This document shows positions 37,702-46,073 of a stretch of 64,000 nucleotides of DNA, piece by piece (positions within the stretch are counted from its first letter, which is position 1; every line of letters starts with the position of its first letter). The position numbers and the translations under genes were made by a program. Below the pieces are notes generated by a model that was not told the DNA's origin, searched no databases, and saw nothing but the letters and a program-made list of their open reading frames with translations. Source of the DNA: Engelhardtia mirabilis (GTDB lineage Bacteria; Planctomycetota; UBA1135; GCA-002686595); the NCBI RefSeq assembly GCF_007748095.1, contig NZ_CP036287.1:1178001-1242000 (forward strand), written 5' to 3'.

Positions 37702-39594
37702 TCAGAGCCCGTGCACCATCCGCAGGCCCTCCGTAAGCCCGAGCACGACTTGCGTCCCCGGAGTCTGGTCGAGGATCGCACCCTGTACGAAGAACGGCAG
37801 GCCCAGCGCCGAAGGGTCGCTCGTGATGGCGATGCTGATCGGCACGGGCTGACCCGGCGCGGCCCACAGTCCGGCGACCTTGGTCCAGGCCAACAGGCCC
37901 GGGGTGTAGTTCAAGAGGAACTCACCCGGCGCGCCGTTGCCGGCGAAGCCGAAGCCGGGCAACACCAGGCCGCAGGGACCCAAGGGCTGCGTCGCGAAGC
38001 TGAGGCTCAGGAAGGCCAGGGAGAGGGGCGCTTGGGTCCCCAAGGGGTTGTCGATCCCGAGCAGCATCGACGTCCCGAGCTGCGGCGAGCCGGACAGCAC
38101 CGTGAGGCTGCCGGGCGTGTTCGTGCCGCACCCCACCAGGGGCTCGACCACGGCCGCCGGGACGTACTCCCGCGCACCGATGTCGACCGCCGGCGAGCCG
38201 CTGCCCGTGTTCGCCGTCTGGGGATCGTCGATCTTGCGCAGGTGCCCAGTCAGGTCCTTGTTGGCGGCCGAGAAGGGGAGCCCTGCGAGGGCACTGGTCG
38301 AGCCCGCGTCGATGCACTGGGACCCGGCCTGCAAGCCGTAGCCCACCCAGCCCAGGGTCGTGTCGGCGAACAGCGGGTTCACGCTGATGTTCCCCGCGCC
38401 GCTGTAGGGGCTCTGGGTGCAGCAATAGCGCACGACGAACGACCCAGCGACCTTGGTGCCCAGCTGCGATTGCACCGTCGAGTTGCCCCAGATGATCGTG
38501 TTCTCGATCACGTCGCCGCCCTGGTAGCTGTGCAGCACGACGCCGTCGCGCAGCGCCCCGGCCGCGCCGTCCGAGCTGCCAGTGCCCTTCGCGCCACCGG
38601 CGCCGAGGGTCTGCTGGGTGAAGGTGCAGTTGACGATGCGAAAGCGGTTCGACGCGTTGAACAATGCCCCGCCCTCGCCGCCGACACCGCCGTTGGCACC
38701 GTCTCCGACCGGACCCACGTCGCCCTCGTGCGAACCCAGTCCGTCGCCACCGTCGCCCCCGGTCCCGCCGTTGCCTCCCTTGCCGCCCATGCCTGAGGTG
38801 TTGCCGATGAACAGGCAGTTGACCAGCAGCGGGTAGCCCGACGACGAGCCGATCGCCCCGCCCGAGCCACCCTCGCCGCCCGTGCCCCCGGTGCCGCCCT
38901 TGCCGCCGTCACCGACGAAGATCAGGAAGCCGTTGGGTCCGCCCTTGCCACCCTTGCCGCCCTTGCCCCCGGAGCCTCCCGCGCCGGCTTGGTTCTGGTA
39001 GAAGACGCACGACTCGATCAGGGGCGTGCCGCTGGTGATCCAGATCGCGCCGCCGTGACCACCGCGCCCGCCGACCGTGCCCTTGCCGCCCTTGCCGCCG
39101 TCGTCGCCGGCCTCGGTGGCGTCGGTGCCCTTGGAACCCGTCGAGCCAGGCCCGCCGGCGGCGGCCTGGTTCCCCTGGAACACGCAGCGCTTGATCGTCG
39201 GCGAGGCCGAGTTCGACATCAGGATCGCGCCGCCGTCGCGGGTCTCGTCGGGTGCGAGGACGTCGTTCCCGTCGCCGCGGCCGTCGAAGAAGGTGAAACC
39301 CTCGATCACCGTCCCCGGGCCCTCGAAGTCGTCGAAGACCATCAGTCGGCGATGCTTGTCGCCGTCAAGGTACGTGTTCAACGCGCCGTCGCTGCTCTTG
39401 AACGTGATCGCCTTGCCGGCGAAGTCGAGCGGCGCGGCCGGCATCCAGGAGCCGGGGCCGACCAGCACCGTGTCTCCGGGCGAGGCCAGGTCGATGCCCG
39501 CCTGCAGGGTCGCGGCGTCGCCGGGCACGTGCCAGGTGGTCTGGGCCGCGGCGGGCGCGGCGAGGAAGAACAGGGAGAGGTGTCGAAGTCGCAT
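37702..39594 (-). CDS. Secreted Gly/Lys-rich parallel beta-helix protein
   Basis: 630 residues with signal peptide about 1-17 (FFLAAPAAA-QT). The mature start, AATLQAGIDLASPGDTVLVGPG, is the same beta-helix opening as the protein at 21721. Beta-helix coils (SPTIKRCVFQGNQAA, TPLIESCVFYQNQAG, YPLLVNCLFIGNTSG, FRIVNCTFTQQTLG) alternate with Gly/Lys-rich inserts such as GGKGGKGTVGGRGGHGG and GGKGGTGGTGGEGG. It ends with the module SMLLGIDNPLG, later GLVLPGFGFAGNGAPGEF. It is divergent from the second sigma/kinase pair, and a paralogue sits divergent from the kinase relic at 23571. Confidence 0.82.
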   Translation of the reverse strand: MRLRHLSLFFLAAPAAAQTTWHVPGDAATLQAGIDLASPGDTVLVGPGSWMPAAPLDFAGKAITFKSSDGALNTYLDGDKHRRLMVFDDFEGPGTVIEGFTFFDGRGDGNDVLAPDETRDGGAILMSNSASPTIKRCVFQGNQAAAGGPGSTGSKGTDATEAGDDGGKGGKGTVGGRGGHGGAIWITSGTPLIESCVFYQNQAGAGGSGGKGGKGGKGGPNGFLIFVGDGGKGGTGGTGGEGGSGGAIGSSSGYPLLVNCLFIGNTSGMGGKGGNGGTGGDGGDGLGSHEGDVGPVGDGANGGVGGEGGALFNASNRFRIVNCTFTQQTLGAGGAKGTGSSDGAAGALRDGVVLHSYQGGDVIENTIIWGNSTVQSQLGTKVAGSFVVRYCCTQSPYSGAGNISVNPLFADTTLGWVGYGLQAGSQCIDAGSTSALAGLPFSAANKDLTGHLRKIDDPQTANTGSGSPAVDIGAREYVPAAVVEPLVGCGTNTPGSLTVLSGSPQLGTSMLLGIDNPLGTQAPLSLAFLSLSFATQPLGPCGLVLPGFGFAGNGAPGEFLLNYTPGLLAWTKVAGLWAAPGQPVPISIAITSDPSALGLPFFVQGAILDQTPGTQVVLGLTEGLRMVHGL

Positions 39595-39719
39595 GCTTCC
39601 GTCGGGTTCGAGGTCGGGGAGAGACCCGTCGTCCGGGCCGTCCCCTGCAACGCGTGAAGCGGCCTCGAGGTCGGAAGTCGAATTGCGATCGATCTGAATC
39701 AGCGGGCTAGGATTCACCG

Positions 39720-40346
39720 ATGAGCGCCCCCAGAGAGGACTGCGCCGGCCCCGCGGACGCCGATGGGGGAGGCCCGGGCGACAATCCGTCGAGCCGCGGG
39801 CAGCGTTCGGCGCGGCCGGACCCGGTCGAGCGCAGCCGCTTGCTCGAGCTGGCTTACGCGGAGCTGCGCGGCCAGGCCGCCGGCCTGCTGGCGCGCGAGC
39901 GCGGCGACCACACGTTGCAACCCACGGCCCTGGTGCACGAGGCCTGGCTGCGGGTCGCCGACCAGACGCGAGTCGCCTTCCAGGGCCGGCGCCACTTCCT
40001 GGCCGTGGCCAGCCAGGCCATGCGACGGGTCCTGGTCGACCACGCCCGCGCCAAGGGCACGGCCAAGCGCGGCGGCGATTGGTCGCGTGTCTCCCTGGGG
40101 GGCACGCCCGCCGCCCCCGACGAGGAGCAGCTCGACCTGCTGGACCTGGAGCAGGCCCTGGTCGAGCTGGAGGCCGTCGACGAACGCCGCGCCCGCGTGG
40201 TCGAGATGATCTGGTTCGGCGGCTGCACCGCGGAGGAGGTCGGCGAGGCCCTGGGTGTCAGCGCTCGAACCGTCGGCACCGACTGGCGCTTCGCGCGCGC
40301 CTGGCTCTTCGATCGACTCTCGCGGGACGGCGAGGTGGAAGCGTGA
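39720..40346 (+). CDS. ECF-like RNA polymerase sigma factor
   Basis: 208 residues. AGGA lies 8 bases before ATG. A polar N-terminal tail (1-35) is followed by region 2 (LLELAYAELRGQAAGLLARE, LQPTALVHEAWLRV, ASQAMRRVLVDHARAKGTAK) and region 4 (CTAEEVGEALGVSARTVGTDWRFARAW). It belongs to the same kinase-linked ECF-like subfamily as the gene at 29750 but differs clearly in sequence. Its stop overlaps the start of a tiny open frame (GTGA at 40343-40346), which in turn overlaps the kinase start, so the whole unit is translationally chained. Confidence 0.9.
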   Translation: MSAPREDCAGPADADGGGPGDNPSSRGQRSARPDPVERSRLLELAYAELRGQAAGLLARERGDHTLQPTALVHEAWLRVADQTRVAFQGRRHFLAVASQAMRRVLVDHARAKGTAKRGGDWSRVSLGGTPAAPDEEQLDLLDLEQALVELEAVDERRARVVEMIWFGGCTAEEVGEALGVSARTVGTDWRFARAWLFDRLSRDGEVEA

Positions 40347-40470
40347 GCGGCGCGAATGACGAGGTCTTCGGTTGCGACGCTCGATCCGCCGCTGCGGACT
40401 GGCGACGTGACCCGGCGCGGAGCGCCCGTCGACTCTCGCGGGACGGCGGTGGGGCCGCGTGAGTGGCGCG
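40281..40470 (+). repeat. Imperfect 116-base-offset duplication at the sigma-kinase junction
   Basis: Segments of the sigma gene end recur 116 bases downstream: GACTGGCG at 40281 and 40397, then CGACTCTCGCGGGACGGCG at 40314 and 40430, then CGTGAG-GGCGCG at 40342 and 40458. Spacings between blocks are identical in both copies. The duplicated junction recreates the RLSRDG coding end and the coupled GTGA stop/start. This explains the tiny open frame lying between the two genes. Confidence 0.6.
40343..40462 (+). CDS. 39-residue coupled open frame between sigma and kinase
   Basis: It starts with GTG overlapping the sigma stop (GTGA, 40343-40346) and ends with TGA overlapping the kinase GTG (40459-40462). 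It begins VSGANDEVFG, like the kinase start VSGADHDALA, and ends RLSRDGGGAA, like the sigma end RLSRDGEVEA. It is therefore a by-product of the local duplication. It may be translated merely to hand ribosomes from sigma to kinase; no function of the peptide is claimed. Confidence 0.35.
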   Translation: MSGANDEVFGCDARSAAADWRRDPARSARRLSRDGGGAA

Positions 40471-43365
40471 GACCACGATGCCTTGGCGGCGGCGTTCGAA
40501 GGCGCGCTCGAGGTCGAAGGTGTGGAGCTCGCGAACTACCTGGCGCAGCTCGAGGCCCGCAGCCCCGACCTCGCGCGGCGCGTCGCGGCGCTGCTCGAGG
40601 CCGACGGGGCCGCGGGGGCGCGGCTGCTCGACCGGCCGGCCTCGGCCCGCGCGGCCGAAGCCCTCGACGACCTGGCCCGCGGCGAGAGCGCCCAGTTCCC
40701 CGAGTCGATCGGCTCCTACCGCATCCTGCGCGAGCTCGGCCGCGGCGGCATGGGGATCGTCTACGAGGCGGAGCAGGAGCGGCCGCGGCGACGGGTCGCG
40801 ATCAAGGTGCTGCGCGCGGATGCCATGGACGCAGCCCACCGGCGCCGCTTCGAGCTGGAGGGGGAGGTCCTGGCGCGGCTCGAGCACCCAGGCATCGCGC
40901 GCGTGTACGACGTCGGCACCGCCGACGGCCCCCACGGTCCGCGGCCCTTCATCGCGATGGAGCTGGTCGACGGCCCGCGGCTCGATGATCACGCGACCCA
41001 GCGGCGTTTGGACCTCACCGCGCGAGTGCGCCTGCTCGTTCGCGTCGCTGACGCGGTGGCCCACGCCCACTCGCGCGGGATCGTGCACCGCGACCTGAAG
41101 CCGGGCAACGTGCTCGTCGACGCCAGCGGTCAGCCGCGGGTGCTCGACTTCGGGATCGCGCGCGCCCTCCACATGGACGGCGACAGCCTGCGCACGCGCA
41201 CCGGTGAGCTGTGGGGCACCCTGGCCTACATGAGCCCCGAGCAGGCGGCGGGTGACGGCGCGGCGATCGGCACGCCGAGCGACGTCTGGGCCCTGGGGGT
41301 GATCGGTTACCGCCTGTTGACCGGTCGATTGCCCTTCGAGGTCGACGGCCGGTCGCTGCCCGAGGCCCTGCGCGCGCTCGAGCGCGACGATCCGCCCGCG
41401 CCGTCCAGCTTCGCGCGCGAGGTCCGCGGCGACCTGGAGACGATCCTGCTGCACGCGCTCGAGCGCGAGCCGGAGCGGCGCTATGCCACGGCGGCGCAGT
41501 TCGCCGCCGACCTGCGGCGCTTCCTCGACGACGAGCCGATCGCGGCCCGGCCGCCCAGCGCGACCTACCAGTTGGCCAAGTTTGCCCGCCGCCATCGGCC
41601 CTGGGTGCTCGGCGCCGCGGCGGCGGTGCTGGCGCTGCTGGCCGGGACGATCGTGAGCACGGCCCTTTTTGTCGAATCGCAGGCGCGCGGCGAGCGCCTG
41701 GCCGCAGCCCTCGAAGCGGCGCGCGAGGCCACGGCCGAGGCCCAGACCCAACGGGCGGAGGCCGACGACCAGCGCCGCCGGGCCCAGTCGTCGGTCGACG
41801 AGTTGCTCGCCTCCGAGCAGTTCTTCGACGAGATGTTGGGCAAGGCCTCGCCCTACGAGGACGGCGACGCGGTGCGCGTGGTCGACGTGCTCGAGCGCTC
41901 GGTGGCGGCCCTGCACGGGTTCACCGGACCGCCGCTGCTGCGCGCGCGGTTGCTGTCGCGCCTGGGCGGGACCCTGCACTCGATCGGGCGCTCGCAGGAG
42001 GCCGTTCCGCTGCTGGAGCAGGCGATCGACCTCTACGTCGAGCGCGGCGAGGGCCAGTCGGTGCAACGCGCGCGCGCCGAGGGCCTCCTGGCGCTGGCGC
42101 GCTGGAACCGATCCCAGGCGCCGGAGGTGCTGGCGGACTTCCGGCGGGCGCTCGAGTTGTACGAGGACATCGGGCTCGGCGGCGACGCTTCCGCGGTGCG
42201 CCTCCGCATGGACCTGATCAACGCCCTGACCGTGTTGAGCTTCCTCGACCAGGCCCAGGTCGAGTCCGAACGGGTGATCGAGCTGGCCAGGGTGCTGGGG
42301 CCCGAGTACGGCACCGACCTGGCCCAGGCGTTGCTCTCGCAGGCCCATGTGGCCATGGCCCAGGGTCGCTTCGCCGCGGCCGAGTCGAGCGCGCGCGAGT
42401 CCGTCGAGCGGATGCGGCGCGCGGCGGGGCCCGAGAGCGTCGAGACCTACGGCGCGGAGCACGTGCTCTCGGCGCTGCTCTACTACCGCGGCGAGTGCAG
42501 CGAGTCGCGCGAGCTGGCCGAGCACTCCCTCGCCGGGCTGCGGCGCGTGATCGGCGGCGACCACCCCGAGCTCGTCGGCCACCTGGAGGTGATCTGCGTG
42601 GCCTCGCTCGAGCTCGGCGATCTCGAGCGCGCGGCCTCGGCCATCGACGAGGCGGTCGCCATGGCCGAGCGAATCTACGACGCGGACTCCGTGCGCCGCG
42701 CGAACCTGTTGGTGCAGCGGGCCGGCGTGCGCGAGGCCAGTGGCAACGACGTGGCTGCCCACGCCGACTACCGCGAGGCCATCGCGACCATGCGCGCGAG
42801 CGGATCCTCCGTGCCCCTCGCCGCGGCCCTGGCCCTCGAGGGCGCGCTCTACCAGCGCCTGGGCCAGTCAGCGGAAGCGATCCCGCTCTTGGAGGAGTCG
42901 ATCGCGATGCACGCCGCCCTGGTCGATCCGCTCGACCTGCGCCTGGCCGATTCCCTGCGCACCCTGGGCCTGGCCTACCAGGCCCGCGGCGAATGGGAGC
43001 CGCTGCTCGAGACCCAGCAGCGGTTGGTCGAGAACCTGCGTCTGAACGAGGATCTGGTCGGTCGCGAGGCGCGGGTCGAATCGCTCGCCGCCGTCGGCGA
43101 GGCGCTGTTGGAGCTCGGGCGCAACGCCGAGGCCCTGGAGGAGTTGGGCGGGCACTGGCCTTGGATCGAGTCCGTCGAGGACGCCGACCTGCGCGCGGTC
43201 TTCGGACTGCAGTACGGCGCGGCGCTGTGGCGCACCGGCGATCGCATCCGGGGTGCGCAGCTCGTGCGCGAGTGCGCCGACCAACTCGACGGCCTGCTCG
43301 GCCACGGCGAGCGCCGCACGCGCAGGCTGGCCGAAGTCGAAGCGGCCAGCGGCGTCCCGGAATGA
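40459..43365 (+). CDS. Membrane serine/threonine protein kinase with TPR-rich C-terminus
   Basis: 968 residues. The kinase domain (about 84-345) is intact: GRGGMGIVYE (94-103), Lys in VAIKVL (K116), HRDLKPGN (210-217), DFG (230-232) and GTLAYMSPEQ. A transmembrane helix (about 374-395, VLGAAAAVLALLAGTIVSTALF) is followed by a coiled-coil segment rich in Ala, Glu and Arg (AEAQTQRAEADDQRRRAQ). A long TPR-like helical region (about 440-950) has motifs such as SQEAVPLLEQAIDLYVERGE and AEAIPLLEESIAMHAALV. Unlike the kinase at 30344, its sensor half is TPR rather than propeller. It pairs with the sigma factor upstream; start GTG 40459 was chosen on the overlap and the family N-terminus. Confidence 0.88.
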   Translation: MSGADHDALAAAFEGALEVEGVELANYLAQLEARSPDLARRVAALLEADGAAGARLLDRPASARAAEALDDLARGESAQFPESIGSYRILRELGRGGMGIVYEAEQERPRRRVAIKVLRADAMDAAHRRRFELEGEVLARLEHPGIARVYDVGTADGPHGPRPFIAMELVDGPRLDDHATQRRLDLTARVRLLVRVADAVAHAHSRGIVHRDLKPGNVLVDASGQPRVLDFGIARALHMDGDSLRTRTGELWGTLAYMSPEQAAGDGAAIGTPSDVWALGVIGYRLLTGRLPFEVDGRSLPEALRALERDDPPAPSSFAREVRGDLETILLHALEREPERRYATAAQFAADLRRFLDDEPIAARPPSATYQLAKFARRHRPWVLGAAAAVLALLAGTIVSTALFVESQARGERLAAALEAAREATAEAQTQRAEADDQRRRAQSSVDELLASEQFFDEMLGKASPYEDGDAVRVVDVLERSVAALHGFTGPPLLRARLLSRLGGTLHSIGRSQEAVPLLEQAIDLYVERGEGQSVQRARAEGLLALARWNRSQAPEVLADFRRALELYEDIGLGGDASAVRLRMDLINALTVLSFLDQAQVESERVIELARVLGPEYGTDLAQALLSQAHVAMAQGRFAAAESSARESVERMRRAAGPESVETYGAEHVLSALLYYRGECSESRELAEHSLAGLRRVIGGDHPELVGHLEVICVASLELGDLERAASAIDEAVAMAERIYDADSVRRANLLVQRAGVREASGNDVAAHADYREAIATMRASGSSVPLAAALALEGALYQRLGQSAEAIPLLEESIAMHAALVDPLDLRLADSLRTLGLAYQARGEWEPLLETQQRLVENLRLNEDLVGREARVESLAAVGEALLELGRNAEALEELGGHWPWIESVEDADLRAVFGLQYGAALWRTGDRIRGAQLVRECADQLDGLLGHGERRTRRLAEVEAASGVPE

Positions 43366-43421
43366 CGCCGCTGGCCGCGGTTTGAAGTCGAGCAGCCGAA
43401 GTCGCGCGGCTCCAGCCGAGC

Positions 43422-43455
43422 GGGGCTCCGGCTGGCGCGGGGCTCCGGCTGGCGC
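43422..43455. repeat. 17-base tandem repeat, two copies
   Basis: GGGGCTCCGGCTGGCGC occurs at 43422-43438 and immediately again at 43439-43455. It is preceded by a degenerate, partly inverted copy (GGCTCCAGCCGAGC). It lies between convergent gene ends and can form imperfect hairpins; it may act in termination or be slipped-strand expansion. Confidence 0.5.
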
Positions 43456-43478
43456 GGGGTGACCTCGGACCTGCGCCG

Positions 43479-44591
43479 CTACTGGATGCCGCTGATCGCG
43501 ACCACGTTGCCCTTGTCCGCGTCGAACTCGGGGCCGAGCTGGGCCACGTAGAGTCGGCCGTCAGGACCGAAGGTGCAGGACACCGGACCGCGCAGGGCGT
43601 GAGCCAGGATCTTGACCCGCGCCTCGCCGCCGCCAGGAGCCAAGCTCACGCGCCCCAGTTGCCCGGACTGGACCCGCTCCAGGTTCCAGTTGTTGTCGAC
43701 CACCGCGAGGTCCGACGTGCCCGGGATGCGGGCCATGCCCATGGGGTCGGCCAGGCGCGGCAGGGTCCACTGGGCCTTCGGCGTGCCGTCGGCGTTCCAC
43801 TGCACGATCAGGCCGTCCTCCACGCCGCCGGCGCCGGAGTAGAGCACGAGGATCGTGTCGTCGTCCCAGGGCAGGGTCTGCATCGGCGAGTTGATCGCGA
43901 TGCCGTGGTCGTCGGCCGAGGCGAAGGTGGCCAGCTCGAGTTCTTCCACATCGCAGGTCAAGACCCAGGTCTTCGCGTCGGCACCCTGGCCGCAGACGAA
44001 GATGCGCGCCCCGCCGGGCGAGACCGAGAAGCCGGTCAGGTTGCCCTCGCCCTTGTCCGCGGCGTCGTCGCTGGTCGGGCCCACGCTGTTGGAAGCGCTG
44101 CCGTCCGCGGCGGTGCCGCTGCCGTCGAAGAAGAGAATCGTCTCGGCGCCGTCGCCCAGGCCGGCGTTGCTGACCGCCAGGCGCCCGTCATCGAGCCAGG
44201 CAGCGCCGAGGGGACCGACCTTGAAGCGATCCGGAGCGCCGTCCTTGCCGACCTTCCAGTACTCGGTGGGGAAGGCGGTGATGTAGTCGCCGACGGAGCC
44301 GTCCTGCCAGATCTGCACGATCCCGTTGCCGTTCTCCCGTCCCGTGCCGGCTGAGCAAATCGCCAGGCGCCCGTCAGACGCGAAGGCGAGGCCCGCCGGG
44401 TTGTTGAGGCCGTCGAGGATGCGTTCGGCCGTGAGGCCCGCCACCAGTCCCAGGTTCTGCACTGGCTTGATGGAGGTGGCAGTCAGGATCACGGAGCCCG
44501 CCCCGCCGCTCGTGGGCGAGACCTTGACCCCGCAGGCGGAAGCGGTGAACACGATGGAGGCGGTCAGGGCGAGGGCGAGGGGTTGGCGCAT
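43479..44591 (-). CDS. Lipoprotein with six-bladed (NHL/SMP-30-like) propeller
   Basis: 370 residues. The signal peptide ends in TASAC, a lipobox-like site with Cys at about residue 20. The mature protein shows propeller repeats: LNNPAGLAFASDGRLAICSAG, VGPLGAAWLDDGRLAVSNAG, GFSVSPGGARIFVCGQG, ADPMGMARIPGTSDLAVVDN and PVSCTFGPDGRLYVAQLG. Similar folds bind sugars or act as lactonases; no catalytic residues can be assigned. AGGAGAG about 7 bases before ATG 44591 supports this start over the long upstream frame, which runs antisense through the cupin gene. Confidence 0.78.
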   Translation of the reverse strand: MRQPLALALTASIVFTASACGVKVSPTSGGAGSVILTATSIKPVQNLGLVAGLTAERILDGLNNPAGLAFASDGRLAICSAGTGRENGNGIVQIWQDGSVGDYITAFPTEYWKVGKDGAPDRFKVGPLGAAWLDDGRLAVSNAGLGDGAETILFFDGSGTAADGSASNSVGPTSDDAADKGEGNLTGFSVSPGGARIFVCGQGADAKTWVLTCDVEELELATFASADDHGIAINSPMQTLPWDDDTILVLYSGAGGVEDGLIVQWNADGTPKAQWTLPRLADPMGMARIPGTSDLAVVDNNWNLERVQSGQLGRVSLAPGGGEARVKILAHALRGPVSCTFGPDGRLYVAQLGPEFDADKGNVVAISGIQ

Positions 44592-44732
44592 GGGGTTCTC
44601 TCCTACAGGGGGTCGGACCGTCTTGTAGCACAGGGCCACCGTCGACCCCAGGGCCCCGGCCCCGGGCGTCGACTCGCTGGCGAGGGGCGATTGGGCTAAT
44701 CTCCCGCCTGCGCGCCGCCGAGCGCCCCAACC

Positions 44733-45110
44733 ATGAACGTCAAGAATCTCAGGCGCGAGGCGCAGCAGTTGCGCGAGCTCTGGTCCCCCAAGGTCGTCGG
44801 TCGCGTGAACGACCAGTACGTCAAGGTGGCGAAGGTCCAGGGCGAGCTGGCCTGGCACGCCCACGAGCACGAGGACGAGCTGTTCCTCGTGCTCGCTGGC
44901 GAGCTGGTGATCGAGTACGAGGATCGCCGGGTGGTGCTCGGTGAAGGCGACTTCCACGTGGTGCCCAAGGGCGTGCGCCACAATCCCGTCTGCGAGCGCG
45001 AGTGCCTCCTGGCTCTGATCGAGACGGTCACGACCAAACACACTGGCGAACTCGAGATCGCGGCCACGCGCTCGATCGCGGAGCAACTCGGGGCAGAGGG
45101 GGACCTGTGA
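44733..45110 (+). CDS. Small cupin-domain protein
   Basis: 125 residues, one cupin_2 barrel. Motif 1 includes the metal ligands in WHAHEHEDELFLVLAGEL, and motif 2 is GEGDFHVVPKGVRHNPVC. Both metal-binding histidine sets (HxH...E and a later H) are present. Single cupins include mannose-6-phosphate isomerase-like enzymes and small-molecule sensors; the substrate is unknown. Its stop overlaps the next gene by GTGA, so the two are co-translated. Confidence 0.82.
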   Translation: MNVKNLRREAQQLRELWSPKVVGRVNDQYVKVAKVQGELAWHAHEHEDELFLVLAGELVIEYEDRRVVLGEGDFHVVPKGVRHNPVCERECLLALIETVTTKHTGELEIAATRSIAEQLGAEGDL

Positions 45111-45526
45111 AGGTGCCATCGAACGATCTGCTCGAGGGCGAAGAAGGCTCCTGGTGGCTGTCGATCCCGCCCGGTTGGAGCGAGGTCTCAGACCCCGACT
45201 GCGCGACGATCGTCAGCGAGGGCGAGCTCGGCACCCTGCAGATCAGCGCCGCCTTCGCACCCGGCGACGTGACCGACGCGGACCTGCGTGACTTCGCGCA
45301 GGAACACATCGACGCCGGCGCGCCCACCGCCGACGTGGTCGCCGGCGACTTCCGCGGCTTCGAGATCGCCTACGACGACGGCGAGGCCTACTGGCGCCAG
45401 TGGTACCTGCGCGCGGGCAGTCAAATCCTGTTCGTCACCTACGGTTGTCCGCTGGACGCGGTTGGCGTGGACGATGCCGCGCTGGAGTCGGCCTTGGGGA
45501 CCCTGGGCGCCGTCGGCGCGCACTGA
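45107..45526 (+). CDS. Hypothetical 139-residue protein coupled to the cupin gene
   Basis: GTG 45107 overlaps the cupin stop. The protein begins KVPSNDLLEGEEGSWWLSIP and continues GWSEVSDPDC. It has alternating strands and helices (ELGTLQISAAFAPGDV, LRDFAQEHIDAGAP, QWYLRAGSQILFVTYGC), an architecture like DUF1795/Mog1-type or immunity-like small alpha/beta proteins. No enzyme motif and no signal peptide. Function unknown. Confidence 0.65.
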   Translation: MKVPSNDLLEGEEGSWWLSIPPGWSEVSDPDCATIVSEGELGTLQISAAFAPGDVTDADLRDFAQEHIDAGAPTADVVAGDFRGFEIAYDDGEAYWRQWYLRAGSQILFVTYGCPLDAVGVDDAALESALGTLGAVGAH

Positions 45527-45580
45527 GCCGAGGCGACCTCGCGCTACGCCCTTTCACCCTCTCTCGCTCGGAGTCGGCCC

Positions 45581-46018
45581 TTGAACCCTCGCTCGAAGAA
45601 CCTGATCGGCCTCGCGATCGCGCTCGCCATCTTCGCCCTCGCCGCCCAGTGGTGGATGCACTGGCCTCGGCAGTCACTGCAGCGCTTCATCAGCCTCGCA
45701 CGGGACGGGAGCTACGCGGAGGCGAGCGCGCTGCTCGATGGTTCGGGCTCGATCGAGTCCGCCGACGGCGGCGGCTTGCGGATCCTCGACACCCACGGCC
45801 GCGAGGTGCTCCTGCCGCCGAACCAGCAGCGCTTCGTGGCGGGCGAGGCCGTGGAGAAGCGCCTGCCGCCGCGCCAGTTCGCCGATCGCCTCTTCGGCCG
45901 CGATCGCGCCGCCTTGACCGCCCTCGGCCCGAGCACCGATGGTGTGGCCGAGGTGCCGCCCGTCACGATCTACCTCTCGGTGGAGCGCGGACGACTCGCC
46001 ATCGAGAGCGTGGAGTGA
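45581..46018 (+). CDS. Hypothetical membrane-anchored protein
   Basis: 145 residues from TTG 45581. A single hydrophobic helix (about 8-26, LIGLAIALAIFALAAQWW) precedes a soluble domain that starts LQRFISLARDGSYAEASALL. This resembles the DUF4878/NTF2-like opening found in small anchored proteins where a helix pair precedes strands ending in VTIYLSVERGRLAIES. No close family recognised. It lies 54 bases after the previous gene and may belong to the cupin unit. Confidence 0.6.
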   Translation: MNPRSKNLIGLAIALAIFALAAQWWMHWPRQSLQRFISLARDGSYAEASALLDGSGSIESADGGGLRILDTHGREVLLPPNQQRFVAGEAVEKRLPPRQFADRLFGRDRAALTALGPSTDGVAEVPPVTIYLSVERGRLAIESVE

Positions 46019-46073
46019 CGCACGCAGCGGTCTGAAGCTTCGCCCTCGCTGCACCGCTCGGCTGCCGCGCGCT

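Noticed and set aside
40258..42762. Long minus-strand frame across the second kinase
   Set aside because: Antisense shadow. The plus strand has all kinase motifs.
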